A DNA stretch of 36,241 bases from an uncultured Bacteroidota bacterium (GTDB lineage: Bacteria > Bacteroidota > Bacteroidia > Flavobacteriales > Flavobacteriaceae). Shown here piece by piece: positions 27,112-34,773 of the stretch (position 1 is its first letter; every line of letters starts with the position of its first letter). The DNA is taken from contig CABYCA010000003.1 in the NCBI GenBank assembly GCA_902517365.1, forward strand, positions 1-36,241, read 5' to 3'. A program made the position numbers and the translations under genes. The notes beneath the pieces are model-generated. The model saw nothing but the letters and a program-made list of their open reading frames with translations. It ran no database searches and was not told where the DNA came from.

Positions 27112-27815
27112 AAAATAATTTTTTAATTTTTCTTTTTTTAATATTTCAATCTTCAAATATTTATTCTCAGATAATAACAGATAGACCTAGTCAAACTGTT
27201 TCTCCACTTATAATAAAAACAGGCTATGTTCAAATTGAGACAGGGATTTCAACTGAAGAAATACAGTCAAAGATCAACTCGCTGGTAAGAATTGGAATTT
27301 TAAATGGAGTTGAAGTAAGGATAAATAGTAATTACATAATTAATGATGAAATATCTTTCCAAAAAAAATCTTCTTTTGGTGATTTTGAATTAGGTTCAAA
27401 GTTTACAATATTAGAAATGGATCAAATTAATACTAATATTAGCTTTTTAACATACCTTTCTATTCCGACTGCTCCAGAGGTTTTTTCGAACAATGAATAC
27501 GGATTTTTAAATAAATTATTAGTGTCCCATAATTTAACTTCTGACTCTCAAGTTGGATATAATATTGGTTATAATAAATTTACAAATTATGATGGTTTAT
27601 ATGTTTATTCATTATTATACGGTAAAACCCTTGGTTCTTTTTCTATTTTTTTTGAATTATTTGGTAATTCAAATTCAGACACCTCAAATTTTAATTTTGA
27701 TTCAGGCTTAACTTATCTTATTGACAACGACAAACAATTAGATCTATCAATAGGTAAAGGATTAAATAATGATTTATTTTTTCTTAAATTGGGTTTTAGT
27801 ATTAAAATTTATTAG
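27108..27815 (+). CDS. Predicted outer-membrane beta-barrel protein (MetA/phenol-degradation transporter-like)
   Basis: The 235-residue protein has a signal peptide ending near NIYSQ, then IITDRPSQTVSPLIIKTGYVQIETGIS. It continues with alternating strands (GDFELGSKFTIL, FLTYLSIPTAPEVF, SQVGYNIGYN) and ends LKLGFSIKIY. The TDRPSQ start and two-residue periodicity resemble the Phenol_MetA_deg (PF13557) family of small barrels. Function is not known. Its ATG overlaps the folC stop (ATGA), so it is likely translated by coupling. Confidence 0.7.
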   Translation: MKNNFLIFLFLIFQSSNIYSQIITDRPSQTVSPLIIKTGYVQIETGISTEEIQSKINSLVRIGILNGVEVRINSNYIINDEISFQKKSSFGDFELGSKFTILEMDQINTNISFLTYLSIPTAPEVFSNNEYGFLNKLLVSHNLTSDSQVGYNIGYNKFTNYDGLYVYSLLYGKTLGSFSIFFELFGNSNSDTSNFNFDSGLTYLIDNDKQLDLSIGKGLNNDLFFLKLGFSIKIY

Positions 27816-27856
27816 CAACCCTATACTACCAGATTTTATTTAAAATAAATATAGTG

Positions 27857-28696
27857 TTATATAAACCAAAATAGTCTTGGAGTTTCTCTTTTGTACTTTT
27901 TGTATTCACTAAGATTTCCCCATTTTTTTTTGCCGCTTTTTTCTAATAAATTTATTCCACTTACATGTACAAGAAGTAAATATGTAAATATTGGGGATAT
28001 AAGAGTAAATAGTTGATTTATCTGTAGTGAAGAATAACTAATTATTGCTACTCCAATCCATAAAATAATTTCACCTAGATAATTCGGATGCCTTGAGTAT
28101 TTCCATAATCCTGTTGTTATAAACTTATCCTTATTATTCTTGATTTTTCTAAAATTTGTCTTTTGAGCATCAGCAACTATTTCTAATGTAAACCCAATCA
28201 CAAATAATAATATACCTATGTAAGTAACTACATTTAATTCTATACCGTTTGATATTCCAGTTAATGCACAAAGAGCACATATTGACACCCACATACCCGA
28301 AACAGTAAATGCCATAAAAAACCAACTAAATGATTTTTTAATTTCCCTAAATCTTTTATCCTCACCTGCTTTTTTTATTCTTAAAAATAAAAAAGCACCT
28401 AATCTTGAAGTCCATATTATTATTAATGAGGAAAGTATGATATTTCCATAGTTGATAATATCATTGTATGATGATGTTAATGCATATAATATAATAGTTA
28501 TGTATGAAATACTTCCAGTTAGGTCATAAAATTTCTCTGTTTTATAGATAAACGCAGGTATAAATAATAACCAATGAAAAATAAAAGACAATATAATAGC
28601 ATTTCTTACCTCATCGATTCCAGTAAGCAGTCCTAGTGATACTGATATCAAAACAGCAACAAATGATATTATATAATTAGTTAGAATATTATTCAT
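27857..28696 (-). CDS. DUF1295 / steroid 5-alpha-reductase-like membrane protein
   Basis: I use the ATG at 28696 (279 residues). A TTG nine bases upstream is possible but less likely. The protein has about seven membrane segments and the conserved C-terminal block TTGLWKYSRHPNYLGEIILWIGV, which is diagnostic for the DUF1295/ICMT-like membrane superfamily and probably binds a nucleotide cofactor. A reductase or methyltransferase role on a lipid is the family-level guess. The start overlaps the end of the upstream homocysteine methyltransferase gene by 8 bp, so the two are coupled. Confidence 0.85.
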   Translation of the reverse strand: MNNILTNYIISFVAVLISVSLGLLTGIDEVRNAIILSFIFHWLLFIPAFIYKTEKFYDLTGSISYITIILYALTSSYNDIINYGNIILSSLIIIWTSRLGAFLFLRIKKAGEDKRFREIKKSFSWFFMAFTVSGMWVSICALCALTGISNGIELNVVTYIGILLFVIGFTLEIVADAQKTNFRKIKNNKDKFITTGLWKYSRHPNYLGEIILWIGVAIISYSSLQINQLFTLISPIFTYLLLVHVSGINLLEKSGKKKWGNLSEYKKYKRETPRLFWFI

Positions 28697-29576
28697 GATT
28701 ATCAATTTCTTCTCTCATTTTTTTAATTTCATCATAACCAACCCGACAACATCCTCCTATAATATCAGGAGATAAACTTAACCATTTTTTTATCATTTTA
28801 TCTTCATACAACTTTTTTCCATTCCAAACTTTTTCTTTTGGATTATAAACTTCTCCTGAGTTTGGATAAATTATAATCTTCTTTTCAGTATTATTTTTTA
28901 AAGTTTCATAAGCCTCTTTAACATATAGTGGTGAAAAGCAATTAAGGCCAATAGTAGTTATTTGATCAAAATTGGATAGGATATTGCAGGCTTCAGAAAT
29001 TGATGAACCATCCCTAAAATTTATATCATCATTACATGTCATAGATACCCATATTTCTTTATCCAGCTTTTCAAAAATCTTTGATAGTATTTTGATTTCT
29101 CTCAAACAGGGTATGGTCTCGTATAAAATAATTTCATATTCAATCTCTTTAATAACATTAAGATTATTAATATGAAAATTTAATATTTCATCATCAGTAG
29201 AATCATAAACACCAACATATTCTGATGCATTTTTCTTGTATGACGCAAATGGGCCTAAACTAGCTACAATTTTAATATCCCTATTTGTATTAGATTCCTT
29301 AATGGCCTCTTTAGCTATATCTAATGATTTTTGAAATATCTTTTTAATCTCTTGCAAATCATTTTTTTTTTCTTTTAGTATATCATAACTAATTTGGTAT
29401 GTAGAAGTCAAAATGAAATCAGCACCTGATTTAATATAACCAATATGAATTTTTTTGATCAGTTCAGGATTATTAATCAATGCATCTCCAGTCCAAAGTC
29501 TATTATTTAAATTATAACCATCCAACTCTAATGGATATGACATACTACCATCTAAAAGCTTGATATTTTTTTTCAT
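28689..29576 (-). CDS. mmuM: Homocysteine S-methyltransferase
   Basis: The 295-residue protein is a single zinc-dependent Hcy-methyltransferase domain. Motifs are LLDGSMSYPLE (7-17), GADFILTSTYQ (51-61), Cys213 in GLNCFSP and Cys276/Cys277 in IGGCCRVG, which supply the zinc thiolates. There are no cobalamin or folate domains, so it resembles MmuM, which uses S-methylmethionine or SAM as methyl donor to make methionine. It forms a two-gene operon with the DUF1295 gene, overlapping it by 8 bp. The symbol is tentative because specificity is not visible. Confidence 0.87.
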   Translation of the reverse strand: MKKNIKLLDGSMSYPLELDGYNLNNRLWTGDALINNPELIKKIHIGYIKSGADFILTSTYQISYDILKEKKNDLQEIKKIFQKSLDIAKEAIKESNTNRDIKIVASLGPFASYKKNASEYVGVYDSTDDEILNFHINNLNVIKEIEYEIILYETIPCLREIKILSKIFEKLDKEIWVSMTCNDDINFRDGSSISEACNILSNFDQITTIGLNCFSPLYVKEAYETLKNNTEKKIIIYPNSGEVYNPKEKVWNGKKLYEDKMIKKWLSLSPDIIGGCCRVGYDEIKKMREEIDNHE

Positions 29577-29641
29577 ATGACTAAAATAAGAAAGTCTGTG
29601 ATAGAAAATTTAAAATAAACTATATTTACATCCTATTTATA

Positions 29642-29716
29642 GGGCGCTTAGCTCAGTTGGTTTAGAGCACCTCGTTTACACCGAGGGGGTCGGGGGTTCG
29701 AATCCCTCAGCGCCCA
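29642..29716 (+). tRNA. tRNA-Val (TAC)
   Basis: A 75-nt cloverleaf has acceptor stem GGGCGCT/AGCGCCC, D stem GCTC/GAGC, anticodon stem CCTCG/CGAGG with loop TTTACAC (anticodon TAC), and T stem GGGGG/CCCTC. The discriminator is A and CCA is not encoded. It ends 3 bp before the stop of the convergent sulfatase gene. Confidence 0.96.
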
Positions 29717-29719
29717 CAT

Positions 29720-31111
29720 TCATTTCCCTCTATTTCCTTCTCCTTCAATACCAAGTAGATTATCACCTAGCTCATTCCTTGCTTCATCGCCTAATTTTTC
29801 CATTTTTTTAGCAATCTCAGGAAATTTATCATAGACATTAATTCTCTCTTGAGGGTCATCCTTTAAATTATATAATTCATTTTTGTCTATAAGATTCATT
29901 TCATACTTTACAGGGATACCATCTTTTCCTCCAGCCTTTCCATTTAGTGACCTGTAAGTCCTTGAAAATTGAATTTTCCAATTCTTCATTCTAATTGAAT
30001 GCAGCTCATTAACCCTGTAGTAGAAGTATAACTTTTCATGAGGAGATTGATCTACTTTACCTGATAATAAAGGCCAAATATCCTTTCCATCAATTTTATT
30101 TTGCGATAATTTTGACCTAGTAATATTTGCAAAAGTTGGCATCCAATCAATAGCCATTACGGGCTCATCAATTTCATTAGGTTTCAATCCATTTGGAAAT
30201 TTAATTATGCTAGGAACTCTAACTCCACCCTCCCAAGTTGTCCCTTTCCCCTCTCTGTATATTCCAGATGAACCTGAATGATTTCCATAAGAAAGCCATG
30301 GTCCATTATCAGATGTAAAAACAATAATTGTATTTTCGGTTAGACCACTCTGTTCTATTTTATCTAAAACCCTTCCCACCGAATAATCTATCTCTGTGAT
30401 AACATCTGCATAGAGTCCATTTCCAGTTATATCCTCAAAATCTTTAGATACAAAAAGTGGAACATGGGGCTGTGGATGCGCAATATAGAGAAAGAAAGGA
30501 TTGTCCTTATTTTTTTCAATAAAGTCTATGCTTTCAGATGTGATATCTTTTGTTAAGTTAGACTGATCTATTATCTCTTTTAGGGCATTCTCATTTCTGT
30601 ATAAAAGTAAATCTTGTGGATATGCCTCTGGATATTCTGGATGCCATCTCCACATATCATTTGAATACAATATTCCGTAGAATTCATCAAAACCATGATC
30701 GGAAGGAAAGAATTCTTTTTTGCTTCCAAGATGCCATTTACCAAAAATTCCTGTTTTATAACCATTATCTTTTAACATCTCAGCTAGGGTATATTCTCTA
30801 TGACTTATACCTGAATCTGATTTGGGACCAAAGGCATTATAAATTCCTATCCTATTTGGGTATGCACCTGATAGGATAGCTGCTCTTGATGCTGAACATA
30901 CTGGTTGAGCTGCATAATATGATGTTAGTTTAACTCCATCTTCAGCAAGTTTATCAATATTGATTGTCTCAATTGTTTCTGATCCATAAGAAGATAAGTC
31001 ACCATAGCCAAGATCATCAGCTAAAATGAAGACAATGTTTGGACTATTATTATTCTTTTCACATGAAAAAATAACTAATAATATTATTAAGTATTTAATT
31101 CTTTTTAACAT
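29720..31111 (-). CDS. Arylsulfatase lipoprotein (S1 family)
   Basis: The 463-residue protein has a lipoprotein signal (VIFSC, Cys17). The type I sulfatase core starts NIVFILADDLGYGD with metal-binding Asp32/Asp33. The maturation motif is C72-S-A-S-R76, with Cys72 expected to become formylglycine. Further site residues are Lys125 and His127 (GKWHLG), His212 and His216 (AHPQPHVP), Asp268/Asn269 (SDNGPW) and Lys289. The enzyme would remove sulfate esters, typically from marine algal or animal glycans. Substrate is not readable. No formylglycine-generating enzyme is in this window. It is divergent from the S9 peptidase gene 48 bp away. Confidence 0.93.
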   Translation of the reverse strand: MLKRIKYLIILLVIFSCEKNNNSPNIVFILADDLGYGDLSSYGSETIETINIDKLAEDGVKLTSYYAAQPVCSASRAAILSGAYPNRIGIYNAFGPKSDSGISHREYTLAEMLKDNGYKTGIFGKWHLGSKKEFFPSDHGFDEFYGILYSNDMWRWHPEYPEAYPQDLLLYRNENALKEIIDQSNLTKDITSESIDFIEKNKDNPFFLYIAHPQPHVPLFVSKDFEDITGNGLYADVITEIDYSVGRVLDKIEQSGLTENTIIVFTSDNGPWLSYGNHSGSSGIYREGKGTTWEGGVRVPSIIKFPNGLKPNEIDEPVMAIDWMPTFANITRSKLSQNKIDGKDIWPLLSGKVDQSPHEKLYFYYRVNELHSIRMKNWKIQFSRTYRSLNGKAGGKDGIPVKYEMNLIDKNELYNLKDDPQERINVYDKFPEIAKKMEKLGDEARNELGDNLLGIEGEGNRGK

Positions 31112-31159
31112 ACTAATTTTAATAACTTTAAAATCAAATATTACTAATTAACTTAATTT

Positions 31160-33172
31160 ATGAAAAAATTTTTATTAATATCTCTTGTATCTGTTAATGC
31201 ATTTTCTCAAACCTCAAATATTTTTGAACCTATTGATGTCTTTGACTTAGAATATGTTTCTAATACTCAAATATCTTCAAATGGAGATAAAGTATTATAT
31301 CAAAGAAACTTTAATGATATAATGACAGATGAAAGTTTTTCAAATATTTGGTTAATAGATTATGATGGAACAAATAATAGACCAATAACAACAGGAAATT
31401 TTAAAGATAATTCTCCAAAATGGTCCAATAAAGGAGACAAATTTATATTCAAATCAAATAGAGTAGGAAAATCTCAAATTTTTCTGTTTGATTTAGATAA
31501 TAATTCAATTCAAAAATTAACAAACTTTCAATATTCAATAGAATCAACACAATGGTCACCAGATGATAATTATATTTTATTCTCATCATTTATTGATAGT
31601 GAAAGGGATACTTTAATAGTGATGCCAGATAAGCCTAAGGGTGCAAAATGGAACGACCCTCCAGTTGAAATATCAGACTTAAACTATAGGTATGACAGTT
31701 CGGGATTTAGAAAGCCTGGTGAGGTTCAATTCTTTACAATCCCAATTAATGGGGGAACACCTAGACAGATTAGTAATATAAAACCTGAAAAAAGAGCTGG
31801 ACATGGTGTTTGGCTTGGAAATGATAATATTATTTTTTCTGCAAATCTTAATGAAGACTCTGATTATAATACCAATAATTCTGAAATATATGTCCTTAAT
31901 TTAGATTCAGGTGAGCATAAAGCACTTACTTCACGAAATGGTCCTGATTACAGTCCAAAAGTTTCTCATGACAACTCAATGATTGCATATTTAGGTTATG
32001 ATGATGAATATTTAGGTTACCAACAAAACTCAATATACATAATGAATTCAGATGGATCAGATAAATATAAAATTCAACTAGATATTGATAGAAATATTTC
32101 AAATATTTACTGGTCGGGTGATAATAAGAAAATTTTTTTTCAGTTTGATGATAAGGGAATAACTAAAATTGCCTCAACCTCACTAGATGGAAAACTTCAA
32201 GCTGAAGTAGATCAAGTTGGAGGATTATCATTTTCAAGACCCTACAGCGGAGGATTTTTTAGTTTATCTAAGAATAATAGATATTCATTTACTTATGGGA
32301 CAGCCTATAATCCCGCTGACCTGGCTGTTGGCTTTAGAGGATCAAAAAAGCGATTGACAAATTTAAATAAGGATTTATTTGATTATAAAAAGTTGGGAAA
32401 CGTTGAAGAGATATGGTACAAGTCATCTTATGATGGTAAAATGATCCATGGATGGATTGTAAAACCTCCAAACTTTGATAGTTCAAAAAAGTATCCTTTA
32501 ATTTTAGAAATTCATGGTGGTCCACATTCAAATTATGGATTTCATTTTTCATCAGAGGTTCAACTCTTTGCCTCTAAAGGATATGTGGTCTTATATACAA
32601 ATCCTAGGGGAAGTACAAGCTATGGAAAAGAATTTGCAAATTTGATTCATCATAATTATCCAAGTCAAGATTATGACGATTTAATATCAGGAGTCGACTC
32701 TGTTATTGAAAAAGGATACATAGATGAATCTAATCTTTTTGTAACTGGTGGAAGTGGAGGAGGAGTGTTAACAGCTTGGATAGTTGGAAAAACTGATAGG
32801 TTTGCTGCTGCTGTTGTCGCAAAACCAGTAATTAATTGGTATAGCTTTGTCTTATACGCAGATAATATTGGATACTTTTATAAATACTGGTTTAAAGATT
32901 TTCCATGGGATGATCCTGAGAGTTATTTGAAAAGGTCACCTATAAGTTATGTTGGAAATGTAAGAACTCCTACTATGGTTCTTACTGGGGAAAAAGATTA
33001 TCGAACTCCAATGGCTGAGAGTGAACAATTTTATGCCGGTTTAAAGTTAAATAAGGTTGAAACAATGCTTGTAAGAATTCCAAATGCTAATCATGGGATA
33101 GCCTCTAAGCCAAGTAATTTAATTGCAAAGGTTAATGCAATTATAGCTTGGTTTGAAAATTATAAAAAATGA
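31160..33172 (+). CDS. S9-family (prolyl-oligopeptidase type) secreted peptidase
   Basis: The 670-residue protein has a signal peptide (MKKFLLISLVSVNAFSQ), an N-terminal PD40/WD40-like beta-propeller (about 30-370, with repeats such as PKWSNKGDKFIFKS and TQWSPDDNYILFSS) and a C-terminal alpha/beta hydrolase. The catalytic triad is Ser532 in GGSGGG, Asp613 in TGEKDYRTP and His645 in NANHG. Such enzymes degrade short peptides entering through the propeller pore. The stop overlaps the next gene by 4 bp (ATGA). Confidence 0.93.
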   Translation: MKKFLLISLVSVNAFSQTSNIFEPIDVFDLEYVSNTQISSNGDKVLYQRNFNDIMTDESFSNIWLIDYDGTNNRPITTGNFKDNSPKWSNKGDKFIFKSNRVGKSQIFLFDLDNNSIQKLTNFQYSIESTQWSPDDNYILFSSFIDSERDTLIVMPDKPKGAKWNDPPVEISDLNYRYDSSGFRKPGEVQFFTIPINGGTPRQISNIKPEKRAGHGVWLGNDNIIFSANLNEDSDYNTNNSEIYVLNLDSGEHKALTSRNGPDYSPKVSHDNSMIAYLGYDDEYLGYQQNSIYIMNSDGSDKYKIQLDIDRNISNIYWSGDNKKIFFQFDDKGITKIASTSLDGKLQAEVDQVGGLSFSRPYSGGFFSLSKNNRYSFTYGTAYNPADLAVGFRGSKKRLTNLNKDLFDYKKLGNVEEIWYKSSYDGKMIHGWIVKPPNFDSSKKYPLILEIHGGPHSNYGFHFSSEVQLFASKGYVVLYTNPRGSTSYGKEFANLIHHNYPSQDYDDLISGVDSVIEKGYIDESNLFVTGGSGGGVLTAWIVGKTDRFAAAVVAKPVINWYSFVLYADNIGYFYKYWFKDFPWDDPESYLKRSPISYVGNVRTPTMVLTGEKDYRTPMAESEQFYAGLKLNKVETMLVRIPNANHGIASKPSNLIAKVNAIIAWFENYKK

Positions 33173-33918
33173 AAGTACTATTAACAGGATCATCAAAAGG
33201 CATTGGATATAAAATAGCTCAAGATCTCTTAGCTGAGGGACATGAGCTCGCACTTCATTATAATAAAAATGAATCTCCTTTAAAGGTAGTTTTGAAAAAA
33301 GATAAAACAGGTTCATTTTCTATTCAAGCTGACCTCTCTAAGCAAGAGGAGATAAAAAAAATGGTAGAAAATACTATTGGTAAACTATCTTTTCCTGACT
33401 GTATAATTAATAATGCTGGTATTGCTGAATCAGCTGATATTTCTTTAGATATTAATGACTGGAGTAAGGTGTTTGATAAAACAATTGATGTAAATCTTAA
33501 AGCTCCTTCAATAATTTTTAAAGAATTTCTTAAATATAAAAGAGAGAAAAAAATTAATTCAAGATTAAGAATTATAAATATTGCATCTAGGGCTGCATTT
33601 AGGGGAGAGCAACAAGACTATATCTCATATGCATGTTCTAAAGGGGGAATTATTTCACTAACAAAAACTATGTCTAGATCTTTTGGTGAAACAGATAACA
33701 TTGTAGCAATTAGCATTGCACCAGGATTTGTAAGAACAGATATGGCTCAAAGTTTTATTGATAAGCATGGTGAGGATGTTGTAAGACAAGGGATTACATT
33801 AGACAGGCTTACAGAACCCAAAGATATATCTCCATTAGTATCATTAATAGTTTCTGGTAAAATGGATCACTCAACTGGTTCAACAATTGATGTTAACGGT
33901 GGAAGTTTTTTAAGATAA
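33169..33918 (+). CDS. SDR-family oxidoreductase (FabG-like)
   Basis: The 249-residue protein is a classical short-chain dehydrogenase. Its parts are a Rossmann glycine motif TGSSKGIG (6-13), NNAG (81-84), Asn110, and the catalytic Ser140, Tyr154 and Lys158 (YACSK). It ends STIDVNGGSFLR. The Ser-rich glycine motif and length fit 3-oxoacyl-ACP reductase-like enzymes, but substrate cannot be told and I give no symbol. The ATG lies in the stop of the S9 peptidase gene, so the two are coupled despite unrelated activities. Confidence 0.9.
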   Translation: MKVLLTGSSKGIGYKIAQDLLAEGHELALHYNKNESPLKVVLKKDKTGSFSIQADLSKQEEIKKMVENTIGKLSFPDCIINNAGIAESADISLDINDWSKVFDKTIDVNLKAPSIIFKEFLKYKREKKINSRLRIINIASRAAFRGEQQDYISYACSKGGIISLTKTMSRSFGETDNIVAISIAPGFVRTDMAQSFIDKHGEDVVRQGITLDRLTEPKDISPLVSLIVSGKMDHSTGSTIDVNGGSFLR

Positions 33919-33952
33919 CTTAGTACTTATTTTTATTTAATTCTCATTTAAC

Positions 33953-33960
33953 TATATTTA
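33953..33960 (+). promoter_or_regulatory. Possible -7 box for paralogue B
   Basis: TATATTTA differs from the TAnnTTTG consensus at the last base and lies 24 nt before the ATG at 33985. The 66-bp gap after the SDR gene otherwise holds no hairpin. This is weak evidence for a separate promoter. Confidence 0.3.
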
Positions 33961-33984
33961 ACTTTAATTATAAATCAATTTAAA

Positions 33985-34683
33985 ATGAAAAAATATCTAA
34001 CTATTGCAATAACACTTTTTGCTTTAACAATAGCTTTTGGACAGGATCAAATAACTTGGAATGAGGTTGGAGTTGTGGCTAAAGATGGATACGCAAACAA
34101 TATTGTCCAAACAATGGATAATTTCTATGGAAATATTGAGATGCCAGAGGGTGTTTCAGTTTCTATAACTGCAGTTTATCATAGTGATGAAAATCATAAG
34201 GCTACTCATTACTTAAACTTTTCGGGTACTATAGAAGGACTTGTAAAATTGAGAGAATTGAGATCTGGTGCAGATTATAGTGAATATACGTCAGAGTTTA
34301 GTAAATACGGTGAGACTATTTCAAATTCTCATGGTAAAACCTTTATTAGAATTCCAGGTTCTGAAGATGACGAAGCTAATTTTGCTCAAGTTTGGGAGTG
34401 GAGAGTAGAAGATCAAGCAGCTTTTGTTGAAGAATTTAACAAAATGGTAAAGGTCTGGAAGCCTGAAGGCTATTTGTCACTAGGTGGAATTTTTGGAGGT
34501 CAAAGCATCGAAGGTGAATCACATTATATATATACAACATATAACACTTACGAGGAAATGTTAAGTTCTGGCCCTAAAACTGCTAAAGAACAAAAAGCAT
34601 TTGAAGAATTCATCAAAAATACAGATGCAATTTCTGATTTTAAGGGTACTTACAGTGTTATAAATGTTCAAACATGGAATTAA
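33985..34683 (+). CDS. Unrecognised secreted protein, paralogue B (internally duplicated)
   Basis: The 232-residue protein is not recognised. It has a signal peptide ending IAFGQ (16-20), then DQITWNE. Repeat unit 1 (about 35-92) has NFYGNIEMPEGVSVSI and KATHYLNFSGT with His75. Unit 2 (about 138-195) has EGYLSLGGIFGG and GESHYIYTTYNTYEEML with His180. The same blocks in the same order and spacing occur in the protein at 23878-24573. A strong terminator follows. The gene stands alone between the SDR gene and glpK, so context gives no function. A periplasmic location is inferred. Confidence 0.78.
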   Translation: MKKYLTIAITLFALTIAFGQDQITWNEVGVVAKDGYANNIVQTMDNFYGNIEMPEGVSVSITAVYHSDENHKATHYLNFSGTIEGLVKLRELRSGADYSEYTSEFSKYGETISNSHGKTFIRIPGSEDDEANFAQVWEWRVEDQAAFVEEFNKMVKVWKPEGYLSLGGIFGGQSIEGESHYIYTTYNTYEEMLSSGPKTAKEQKAFEEFIKNTDAISDFKGTYSVINVQTWN

Positions 34684-34726
34684 TTGAATCATAAAACTAA
34701 GATTAAACTTAAATTCTAAATAAATT

Positions 34727-34758
34727 AAAAAACCCCCTTTTTCAGGGGGTTTTTTTTT
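34727..34758 (+). terminator. Strong Rho-independent terminator
   Basis: An A-run plus CCCCCT pairs with AGGGGG plus a nine-T run, with a 5-nt loop. It lies 43 bp after the paralogue B stop and ends 15 bp before the glpK ATG. Confidence 0.93.
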
Positions 34759-34773
34759 AAATTGTAAACTATA

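Noticed and set aside
27816..27856. Terminator between the outer-membrane barrel gene and the DUF1295 gene
   Set aside because: The A/T-rich near-palindrome there has no G:C pairs in its stem and is too weak to call.
28697..28705. TTG start for the DUF1295 protein
   Set aside because: An ATG at 28696 gives a good membrane-protein N-terminus and a short 8-bp overlap with the upstream gene.
29642..29716. tRNA-Val as an integration site for a genomic island
   Set aside because: I saw no second copy of the tRNA 3' end, no integrase, and no change in base composition on either side.
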